From positions 36,024 to 100,023 of the forward strand of contig JADKAM010000012.1 in the NCBI GenBank assembly GCA_016715365.1: 64,000 nt of DNA. Direction: 5' to 3'. This stretch comes from Chitinophagaceae bacterium. Its GTDB lineage: Bacteria; Bacteroidota; Bacteroidia; Chitinophagales; Chitinophagaceae. This document shows positions 46,049 through 52,787 of the stretch, piece by piece. Numbering within the stretch: the stretch's first letter is position 1; every line of letters begins with the position of its first letter. The notes beneath the pieces are model-generated. The model did not search any database, was not told the origin of the DNA, and worked only from the letters and a program-made list of their open reading frames with translations. The position numbers were made by a program, and so were the translations under genes.

Positions 46049-46087
46049 AATCCACTTTTTTGTGTTTACATAAAAGTGGATTTTTAT
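46049..46087. terminator. Terminator between prolyl oligopeptidase and a lipoprotein gene
   Basis: AATCCACTTTT (46049-46059) pairs with AAAAGTGGATT (46072-46082) around a 12-nt loop, followed by TTTTATTTAT. It serves the plus-strand gene and may also stop the convergent lipoprotein transcript. Confidence 0.8.
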
Positions 46088-46435
46088 TTATGGCCGTGGG
46101 TCAACCCAAATGGTTGATATGAATATGGCTTCATTCCTGAAATCAGGATGAGTGCCATCACCACTTCCGCTAAATCCTCCGGAAGGAGCAAAAAGATACA
46201 TGCAGTTTTCATCTTTTAATTCATTGTAAGCATCGCCCCAACCCGGATAATAGAGGTACACATCCTTCCCCTGGTATTTATAGGCATCAATCTTTAAGTA
46301 CATATGGCCTCTTGGTTTTGCCAATGAACTATCTATCTGTGCCTGCATGCAGGGTGCGATGCCTGATGTGGATTCATCTTTTTTACAACTGATAAAAATC
46401 AGCAATGCGGCTGAAAAGGCAAAATATTTAAACAT
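46088..46435 (-). CDS. Small putative lipoprotein
   Basis: A 115-aa protein. The hydrophobic N-terminus ends in FISCKKDES, a plausible lipobox with acylated cysteine, and the ATG at 46435 is preferred over one two codons upstream. The mature part has CMQAQIDSSL, YLYYPGWGDAYNELKDENC and the motif APSGGFSGSGDG, which I associate with a small family of uncharacterised Bacteroidota lipoproteins. No function can be given. It is convergent with the prolyl oligopeptidase gene. Confidence 0.7.
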   Translation of the reverse strand: MFKYFAFSAALLIFISCKKDESTSGIAPCMQAQIDSSLAKPRGHMYLKIDAYKYQGKDVYLYYPGWGDAYNELKDENCMYLFAPSGGFSGSGDGTHPDFRNEAIFISTIWVDPRP

Positions 46436-46492
46436 AGTCACGGGCTTTCTAATATAGACAACTTATGTTACCCGGTTGCTGCATGAATGGAA

Positions 46493-48274
46493 TTACATCC
46501 TCTCGGGTACATTAATTCCCAGCAACTGCATACCGCTTTTTAAAACATTTGCAGTTAATAAAGATATTTTTAAACGAAGCTGTTTTTTATCTTCTGTTTC
46601 TGCATTGGCAACAGAAAGCTCAGAGTAAAATGAGTTGAATGTTTTGGCAAGATTGAAAACATAGTTGGCAATAACAGAAGGATTATGCTCCTGTGCAGCC
46701 TGTTCTATTATGGAACCATATTGCTCAGCAACAACAATAACTTCCTTTTCGGCTTTTAGTAAGTGATTGGTCATTGAGTCATTTGTCAATGGCGAGTCTG
46801 ATTGCTTTCTTAAAATACTTTTTATCCTTGCATAGGTGTACTGCACAAACGGTCCGGTAAATCCATGAAAGTCGATACTCTCAGCAGGATTGAAAACCAT
46901 TGTTTTTTTAGGGTCAACCCTTAATAAATAAAATTTCATAGCGCCCAGGCCAATGGTGTTATACAATGCAGTAAGTTCTTCTGCAGTAAAATCTTTTACC
47001 TTACCCAGTTCCTCGGTATGTTGCTGCGATGTGGTGATCATTTCTTCCACAATATCATCAGCATCCACCACCGTGCCCTCACGGCTTTTCATTTTGCCGC
47101 TGGTCAGTTCTACCATACCGTAACTTAAATGATAAATATTATCCGCATTGGGCATGCCCAGCTTTTGACAAATTAACTGCAGCACTTTCATGTGGTAGTT
47201 CTGCTCGTTGCCAATTACATAAATGCTTTGATCAATCTTGTACTGCTCGTATTTCTGTAAAGCCAAACCAATATCCTGTGTTATGTATACCGAAGTGCCA
47301 TCGCTACGCTGTACAATTTTTTCATCTAATCCTTCCGCAGTTAAGTCAATCCAGATGCTGCTGTCATCTTTTTGATAAAACACTTTTTTATCCATACCCT
47401 GCTGCACAATATCTTTTCCCAACAGGTAGGTATTGCTTTCGTAATAGGTCTTGTCAAAGTCGGCACCAATGCTGTTGTAGGTAACATCAAAACCTGCATA
47501 TACCCAGCCGTTCATGGTTTTCCAGAGTTCCATCACTTCGGGTTTGCCGTCTTCCCAATCCAGCAGCATTTGTTGCGTGGCTTTCATGATGGGCGCTTCT
47601 TTTTCTGCTTCATCTTTTGTTTTACCTGCGGCAATTAATTCGGCAACCTGCTGCTTATAAACATCATTAAATTTTACATAATACTCCCCAACAAGATGAT
47701 CGCCTTTTACCCCGGTACTTTCAGGTGTAGCACCGTTGCCAAACATTTGCCAGGCGATCATGCTCTTGCAAATATGTATACCGCGGTCGTTTACAATGCA
47801 GCTTTTCACCACTTCATAACCACTGGCTTTTAAAATTTCAGCCACACTCCATCCTAAAAAAATGTTTCTTAAATGCCCAAGGTGTAAAGGCTTGTTGGTA
47901 TTTGGCGATGCATATTCTACCATCACTTTCTTGCCATTCAACGCTTTTTTTCCGTAGCAGATATCGTTATAATTTTTATGCAGCAGATCCTGCCAGTAAG
48001 CATCGGCCACAGTAAGGTTTAAAAAGCCTTTAATAATATTGTAAGCCGAAAAGAATTGCGGATAGTTTTTTACAAGATGTTCGCCCAGCTGGTTGCCAAT
48101 AGCATCCGGTGACAGTTTCAACGATTTTACCAGTGAAAACATCACTACGGTATAATCTCCTTCAAATTCGGGCTTGGTCTGGTTTATCTGAAAATCCTTA
48201 TCTGTAAAGGATTGATTGTATAAAGCCGATAAACTTTCGATGGTACTTTGCTGTAAAATTTTCACTATTGACAT
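46493..48274 (-). CDS. argS: Arginyl-tRNA synthetase
   Basis: A 593-aa class I synthetase charging tRNA-Arg. It has the N-terminal additional domain, the HIGH-type motif in VEYASPNTNKPLHLGHLRNIFLG (HLGH), a KMSKS-like segment GKMKSREG, and the C-terminal helical anticodon-binding (DALR) domain ending NVLKSGMQLLGINVPERM. The ATG at 48274 (MSIVKILQQ) fits the family start; an upstream in-frame ATG at 48301 adds nine residues encoded by repeat DNA. A TATCTTTG box ends four bases before this ATG, which suggests a leaderless message. Confidence 0.97.
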   Translation of the reverse strand: MSIVKILQQSTIESLSALYNQSFTDKDFQINQTKPEFEGDYTVVMFSLVKSLKLSPDAIGNQLGEHLVKNYPQFFSAYNIIKGFLNLTVADAYWQDLLHKNYNDICYGKKALNGKKVMVEYASPNTNKPLHLGHLRNIFLGWSVAEILKASGYEVVKSCIVNDRGIHICKSMIAWQMFGNGATPESTGVKGDHLVGEYYVKFNDVYKQQVAELIAAGKTKDEAEKEAPIMKATQQMLLDWEDGKPEVMELWKTMNGWVYAGFDVTYNSIGADFDKTYYESNTYLLGKDIVQQGMDKKVFYQKDDSSIWIDLTAEGLDEKIVQRSDGTSVYITQDIGLALQKYEQYKIDQSIYVIGNEQNYHMKVLQLICQKLGMPNADNIYHLSYGMVELTSGKMKSREGTVVDADDIVEEMITTSQQHTEELGKVKDFTAEELTALYNTIGLGAMKFYLLRVDPKKTMVFNPAESIDFHGFTGPFVQYTYARIKSILRKQSDSPLTNDSMTNHLLKAEKEVIVVAEQYGSIIEQAAQEHNPSVIANYVFNLAKTFNSFYSELSVANAETEDKKQLRLKISLLTANVLKSGMQLLGINVPERM

Positions 48275-48278
48275 GCGG

Positions 48279-48286
48279 CAAAGATA
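48279..48286 (-). promoter_or_regulatory. Putative promoter -7 box for argS (leaderless)
   Basis: TATCTTTG on the minus strand matches TAnnTTTG and ends 5 bases before the argS ATG at 48274. With the usual spacing, transcription would begin at or within a base or two of the ATG. Confidence 0.4.
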
Positions 48287-48316
48287 ATTGGCAATTGGCA
48301 ATAAGCAATTGGCAAC
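48286..48316. repeat. AATTGGCAATAAGCAATTGGCAA word repeat
   Basis: Two AATTGGCAA words separated by TAAGC lie between the divergent argS and ABC-F genes, followed by similar AATCTAAAATC words. Related GCCAATAAGCAATG and CATTGCAAACTG words fill the gap at 20329-20449. Function unknown. Confidence 0.45.
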
Positions 48317-48384
48317 AGCCTCTTAAAGGGTGCATTGTGCTCTACAAATCTAAAATCGGCAATCTAAAATCCAAAATCGAACCC

Positions 48385-48392
48385 TATCTTTG
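48385..48392 (+). promoter_or_regulatory. Putative promoter -7 box for the ABC-F gene
   Basis: TATCTTTG fits TAnnTTTG exactly and ends 17 nt before the ATG at 48410, giving a predicted leader of about 10 nt. It faces away from the argS box, so the two genes have back-to-back promoters. Confidence 0.45.
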
Positions 48393-48409
48393 CGCTCTTT
48401 TTTACAATT

Positions 48410-50038
48410 ATGATAAGTGCAAATAATATAACCCTGGCCTATGGCAAACGGGTTTTGTTCGATGAAGTGAACATCAGTTTTACCAAAGGAAACTGTTATG
48501 GTATCATTGGTGCCAACGGAGCCGGTAAATCTACCTTTTTAAAGATCATCAGCGGCGAAATTGAACCCAATAAGGGAACCATTGATATTACCCCCGGCGA
48601 ACGGATGGCGGTTTTAAACCAAAACCAGTTTGCGTTTGATGACACCACCGTTTTAAACACGGTAATGATGGGCCACAAAAAAATGTGGAAGATCATGCAG
48701 GAAAAAGATGCCCTGTATGCCAAAGAAGATTTTAGCGAAGCAGATGGCATTAAAGCCGGCGACCTGGAACATGATTTTGGCGAAATGGGCGGCTATACTG
48801 CCGAAAGTGATGCGGCTACTTTATTAAGCGACCTGGGTGTAAAGGATGAACTGCACCAGACCCTGATGAAAGATATTGCGGCCAATATTAAAGTAAGGGT
48901 ATTGCTTGCGCAGGCCATTTTTGGCAACCCTGATATTTTATTGCTGGATGAGCCTACCAATAACCTGGATGTGGAAACCATCAGCTGGCTGGAGAATTTT
49001 TTAGCCGATTATCAGAATATTGTGTTGGTGGTGAGTCATGATCGTCACTTTTTAGATGCGGTTTGTACGCACGTGGCCGATGTGGATCGCAGCAAGATAA
49101 AAGTATATACCGGTAACTATTCGTTCTGGTACGAGAGTTCTCAACTGGCAGCCAGGCAACTGGGAGATAAGAACAAAAAGATGGAAGACAAGCGTAAAGA
49201 CCTGCTTGAATTCATTGCCCGTTTCAGTGCCAATGCATCTAAAAGCAAACAGGCCACTTCCCGTAAAAAAGCATTGGAAAAACTGGTTATTGAAGATATT
49301 GAACCCAGCAACAGAAAATACCCCGGCATTATTTTTAAACAGGATAGGGAAGTGGGTAACGAGATATTAAAAGTTGATAATCTTAAATTACAAATTGAAG
49401 GCAAGACCATTTTCGACAGGATAAAATTTGATATTCAAAAGGGAGATAAAATTGCGTTCCTGAGTCGTGACCCGATTGCGCTGACCAGTTTTTTTGAAGT
49501 GATCAACGGCCGCCTGAAAGCCGATAGCGGAACCTACGAATGGGGTACAACTGTTACCACCGCTTATTTACCCAACGATAACAGCGAATATTTTGAAGGC
49601 AGCCAGCTGAATTTAATGGATTGGTTGCGCCAATACGTGCCACCCGGTACCAAGGATGTGGATGAGGATTTCTTACGCGGCTTTTTAGGCAAGATGCTTT
49701 TCAGCGGCGATGAGATTTTAAAGAAGACCAATGTATTGAGCGGAGGCGAAAAAGTGCGTTGCATGGTGAGCAAGATGATGCTGCAAAACCCCAATGTGCT
49801 GATACTGGATGAACCAACCAACCACCTTGACCTGGAGAGTATCATTTCTTTCAACGATAATATGGTGGCTTACAATAGTGTTATTTTATTAACCACGCAT
49901 GATCACCAGTTTATGCAAACCGTAGCCACCCGTATTATTGAGCTTACACCAAAGGGTATGATCGATAAGCTGATGACTTACGACGAATACCTGGCTGATG
50001 AAAGGGTGAAAGAGGCGAGGGAGGAATTGTATAGTTAA
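48410..50038 (+). CDS. ABC-F family ATPase with two asymmetric nucleotide-binding domains
   Basis: A 542-aa soluble ABC-F protein without membrane domain, close to the YbiT group. Such proteins bind the ribosomal E site to relieve stalls or protect from drugs. NBD1 has an intact Walker A (GANGAGKSTFLKI) and Walker B (ILLLDEPTNNLD), but its signature reads DIAANIKVRVLLAQ instead of LSGGxKxRV. NBD2 has an intact signature (LSGGEKVRCMVS) and Walker B (LILDEPTNHLD), but its Walker A position reads KIAFLSRDPIALTSFF. So one composite ATP site looks complete and the other degenerate. The inter-domain linker (about residues 240-310) is lysine-rich. Confidence 0.93.
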   Translation: MISANNITLAYGKRVLFDEVNISFTKGNCYGIIGANGAGKSTFLKIISGEIEPNKGTIDITPGERMAVLNQNQFAFDDTTVLNTVMMGHKKMWKIMQEKDALYAKEDFSEADGIKAGDLEHDFGEMGGYTAESDAATLLSDLGVKDELHQTLMKDIAANIKVRVLLAQAIFGNPDILLLDEPTNNLDVETISWLENFLADYQNIVLVVSHDRHFLDAVCTHVADVDRSKIKVYTGNYSFWYESSQLAARQLGDKNKKMEDKRKDLLEFIARFSANASKSKQATSRKKALEKLVIEDIEPSNRKYPGIIFKQDREVGNEILKVDNLKLQIEGKTIFDRIKFDIQKGDKIAFLSRDPIALTSFFEVINGRLKADSGTYEWGTTVTTAYLPNDNSEYFEGSQLNLMDWLRQYVPPGTKDVDEDFLRGFLGKMLFSGDEILKKTNVLSGGEKVRCMVSKMMLQNPNVLILDEPTNHLDLESIISFNDNMVAYNSVILLTTHDHQFMQTVATRIIELTPKGMIDKLMTYDEYLADERVKEAREELYS

Positions 50039-50120
50039 TTAAGAATTAAAAATGAAAAATTAAAAATGCCTTATACATCAGGCTTTCAATTCTTCATTGT
50101 TCATTCTTCATTTTTAATTG
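50039..50120. repeat. AATTAAAAATGAAAAAT-type inverted repeat
   Basis: The left arm AATTAAGAATTAAAAATGAA and following words pair imperfectly with the right arm (TTCTTCATTGTTCATTCTTC and TTTTTAATTG). The two arms flank the loop CCTTATACATCAGG. It starts right after the ABC-F stop codon and probably acts as its terminator. It runs to the first possible GtrA start. Confidence 0.6.
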
Positions 50121-50135
50121 TTTTATTTTTCATAT

Positions 50136-50660
50136 TTGCCTAAAGATAAGATCATAGCGTTCATCGATTTTTTTTACCCGCCGTTCCGTAGGTTTATGCC
50201 GGAACAGACTTTTCGTTATGCAGCCTGTGGTGGCGCCAATACTGTATTAGGACTGGCCCTTTTTAAAATATTACTGGTGTATGTTTTTAAACATGAAAAT
50301 GTTGAACTGGGATTTTATACTTTAAAGCCACACAACGCCGCCCTCTTCGTTTCCTTTTGTGTAAACTTTGCGGTTGGTTTTTTGCTGATGCGGTACGTAG
50401 TATTTGTAGATTCTAATTTAAGAGGAAGGATACAGCTTTTCAGGTACGGTTTATCATTTGTGTTTAACCTTGCACTCAACTATTTTATTCTGAAGATATT
50501 TGTAGAGATTTTTGGCTGGTGGCCATTCCTAAGCCAGTGTCTCACTACGGTTATTATTGTAACTATCAGTTATCTTAGTCAGAAACATTTTAGTTTCAAA
50601 ACGAAGGCAAATAATGAACAGGGAAGTAATAACGAACAAGGAACAAGGAATACCGAATAA
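50136..50660 (+). CDS. GtrA-family membrane protein
   Basis: A 174-aa integral membrane protein with four transmembrane helices and the family opening FRYAACGGANTVLGLALFKILL. GtrA proteins are thought to flip polyprenyl-linked sugars for envelope glycan decoration. The start is uncertain: TTG at 50136 (MPKDKIIAFIDFF), TTG at 50118 or ATG at 50196. The C-terminal tail after SQKHFSFKTKA (NNEQGSNNEQGTRNTE) is encoded by repeated AATAAYGAACARGGAA words and looks repeat-derived. It opens the 50-54 kb envelope-glycan region. Confidence 0.82.
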   Translation: MPKDKIIAFIDFFYPPFRRFMPEQTFRYAACGGANTVLGLALFKILLVYVFKHENVELGFYTLKPHNAALFVSFCVNFAVGFLLMRYVVFVDSNLRGRIQLFRYGLSFVFNLALNYFILKIFVEIFGWWPFLSQCLTTVIIVTISYLSQKHFSFKTKANNEQGSNNEQGTRNTE

Positions 50661-50706
50661 CGAAGTTGTATTCCCCACTCCTGACTCCTAACTCATAACT
50701 CCTGAC
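50601..50706. repeat. Word-repeat tract spanning two gene ends
   Basis: AATAATGAACAGGGAAGTAA-type words (50610-50650) are followed by CACTCCTGACTCCTAACTCATAACTCC (50677-50703 region). The first set encodes the GtrA tail, and the second, on the minus strand, the end of the cupin. The second belongs to the same GAGT word family as the repeats at 41064 and 33645. Confidence 0.6.
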
Positions 50707-51026
50707 TGTTTATAGTCTTCCCTCACCGGCGTAAACACATCAATCACCTTACAGGCAGTAACAGCTTTAGCACCATGTAATACATTGGAAGCAATAAAGG
50801 CGCCCATGCCCGGCAGCAGCATTTGTGTTTCACCATTTAATGTAAATTCCATTTCGCCTTCTAAAACATAGGTCCATTGTTCATGTGGATGGCTGTGTAT
50901 GGGCGCAATTACACCGGCTTCAAGTGTTACACATCCAAATGTAGATTGCGTTGAATGTTCCATCGCACTTTGTATACCCGGAAATATGGTTGATTTGCTT
51001 TTTGTATTGTAGTTGATGAAAGACAT
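50688..51026 (-). CDS. Cupin-domain protein
   Basis: A 112-aa single-domain cupin. The metal-site motif 1 is IHSHPHEQWTYVLEGEMEFTLNG (about residues 40-62; two His and one Glu visible), and motif 2 lies in LLPGMGAFIASNVLHGAKAV. Such small cupins bind or isomerise sugars or aromatic compounds; the substrate is unknown. The last residues QSGVMS and the stop codon are encoded by the TCAGGAGTTATGAGTTAG word repeat, so the C-terminus may have been formed by repeat insertion. It is oriented against the flanking genes. Confidence 0.88.
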   Translation of the reverse strand: MSFINYNTKSKSTIFPGIQSAMEHSTQSTFGCVTLEAGVIAPIHSHPHEQWTYVLEGEMEFTLNGETQMLLPGMGAFIASNVLHGAKAVTACKVIDVFTPVREDYKQSGVMS

Positions 51027-51201
51027 GAAAGTTGTTTAGTATTTCAAATGTAATGATTGATAAGCCGACCGATTAAGCAGTATGCAACTAATAATAGCTT
51101 TTAGCATAGCATGTGTCCAGCATCCTGAATCCAGCATCAACAATCCAGTATCTGATATATTCCCTTGCTTTTCTTAAATTCGTGTATATTTAAAACAAAC
51201 C

Positions 51202-51378
51202 ATGCATTTTTATTTGTTATACATCGATCCCGGAAGCGGCAGTTATATTCTGCAGATGATCATTGCTGCGGTGCTGGGCGTTAGTTTTTTCTTTAAAAGC
51301 TTCTGGTATAATATAAAAGCATTTTTTACCGGTAAAAAAGCAAAGAAGGAAGACGAAGAAAAAGATAAGGTTGAGTAA
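51202..51378 (+). CDS. 58-aa membrane protein with YIDPGSGSYILQ motif
   Basis: A small protein starting MHFYLLYIDPGSGSYILQ, followed by one hydrophobic helix (MIIAAVLGVSFFFKSFWY) and a strongly charged tail (KKAKKEDEEKDKVE). The DPGSGS block before the helix is of the kind I have seen conserved in tiny proteins next to envelope methyltransferase and sulfatase-type genes, but I cannot verify that here. It lies 32 nt before the kinase-like/methyltransferase gene on the same strand and is likely co-transcribed. It may be an accessory subunit of that membrane enzyme set. A near-consensus box TATATTTA lies upstream. Confidence 0.72.
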   Translation: MHFYLLYIDPGSGSYILQMIIAAVLGVSFFFKSFWYNIKAFFTGKKAKKEDEEKDKVE

Positions 51379-51410
51379 ATTGTCAACCTTGTTTAATACC
51401 TCAATTAATA

Positions 51411-52787
51411 ATGCAAACCAATCCAGCTTCATACAGAGATAACAGCGGTTTTGTTTTTAAGCAGAATGATAAAGTGTACCGCTATATCTATGCCAACTAT
51501 GAACCGCATTATCTGCAATTGATGAACAGCGGACTGTATGATGAACTGGTAAAAATCAAAAAACTGATTCCCCACGAGGAAATTGCTGATAAAGCAAATT
51601 TTGATTTTGCTGATGGAAGAATACTCCTGCCAGTGCAGATTCCCTTTATCAGCTATCCCTACGAATGGAGTTTTGATATGTGGAAGGATGCTGCCCTGCT
51701 TACCCTGCAGATAGCCCTGGTATCTTTAAAAAAAGAAATGATATTGAAAGATGCCACACCTTTTAATATTCAGTTCATAAATGGTAAACCGGTTTTTATT
51801 GATACACTCTCTTTTGAAAATTACGAAGCCGGCAAACCCTGGATCGCTTACCACCAGTTCAGCGAATGTTTTTTAGCGCCGCTGCTGCTGATGCATTATT
51901 GCCACCCCGATACCAATAAATTGTTTACGGTTTATCCCAACGGTATACCCATGGATGTGCTGGTGCGTTTGTTGCCAAAAAGTTCGAAGTGGAACATGGG
52001 TACATTCCTGCATGTGCACCTGCAGGCAAAATTTGCCCAAAGGACCCTGCGGGCTGGTAAGCAAAAACAACAAATAAAAACCCAAAACAATTTTTCGAGG
52101 CAAAAATTAGAATTGTTGTTAAAAGGGCTCGAAAGTTTTGTGCAAAAATTATCACCCAAAAATGTAAAAACAACCTGGGATGATTATTATACCGATACGA
52201 TTTTAGGCGATGATTATCTCGCCGCCAAAACAACATTGGTAAAATCCTTCAGCAATTTTGTTGATTATAAAAGCGTGATAGACCTCGGTGCCAACGACGG
52301 GCATTTCAGCCTGCTTTTTGTCGACAATAAAAATGTAATTGCTACCGATGCGGATAGTAATTGCATCAACGATCTCTATCTTAAAATAAGAAAGGAAAGC
52401 ATCTCCAATATATTGCCGCTGGTAAATGATCTTACCACGCCTTCACCAGCTATTGGCTGGGCCAATACAGAACGGGAATCTATCACCACAAGATTAAAAG
52501 CCGATATGGTTCTTGCCCTGGCATTGGTACATCACCTGGCCATTGCTAAAAATATTCCTTTACATTTTATTGCTGATTGGTTGCGCCCCATGGGGGAGCA
52601 CCTTATCATTGAATTTGTACCCAAGGATGATGAAAAAGTAAAACTGCTTTTGCAGAACCGTAAAGATATTTTTGATAATTACAGCCTGGAGAATTTCAGA
52701 TCCATCTTCGCCGGGAAATATAAAATAGTGAGAGAAGAAAAAGTGGGCAATACCAACCGCATTTTATTTTTAATGACACGCAAATAA
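51411..52787 (+). CDS. Kinase-like/SAM-dependent methyltransferase fusion
   Basis: A 458-aa soluble protein. The C-terminal half is a class I methyltransferase with SAM-binding motif I in SVIDLGANDGHFSLLF (about residue 288) and LALALVHHLAIAKNIP. The N-terminal half contains LKDATPFNIQFINGKPVFIDTLSFE (about residues 110-134). This looks like the D-xxxx-N catalytic loop and D of the metal-binding strand in protein-kinase-like phosphotransferases. If so, it combines phosphorylation and methylation, as the O-antigen chain terminator WbdD does with the opposite domain order. Annotators often call such proteins NoeA-like methyltransferases. The next gene overlaps its stop by one base. Confidence 0.75.
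   Translation: MQTNPASYRDNSGFVFKQNDKVYRYIYANYEPHYLQLMNSGLYDELVKIKKLIPHEEIADKANFDFADGRILLPVQIPFISYPYEWSFDMWKDAALLTLQIALVSLKKEMILKDATPFNIQFINGKPVFIDTLSFENYEAGKPWIAYHQFSECFLAPLLLMHYCHPDTNKLFTVYPNGIPMDVLVRLLPKSSKWNMGTFLHVHLQAKFAQRTLRAGKQKQQIKTQNNFSRQKLELLLKGLESFVQKLSPKNVKTTWDDYYTDTILGDDYLAAKTTLVKSFSNFVDYKSVIDLGANDGHFSLLFVDNKNVIATDADSNCINDLYLKIRKESISNILPLVNDLTTPSPAIGWANTERESITTRLKADMVLALALVHHLAIAKNIPLHFIADWLRPMGEHLIIEFVPKDDEKVKLLLQNRKDIFDNYSLENFRSIFAGKYKIVREEKVGNTNRILFLMTRK

Noticed and set aside
48286..48316. CRISPR-like short direct repeats
   Set aside because: Only two or three imperfect words with tiny spacers, and no cas genes anywhere in the window. The same applies to the repeated words at 61849-61890.
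51217..51432. 71-aa minus-strand frame opposite the YIDPGSGS gene
   Set aside because: The plus-strand frame has a motif, membrane helix and operon position; the minus frame also runs into the methyltransferase start region with no support.
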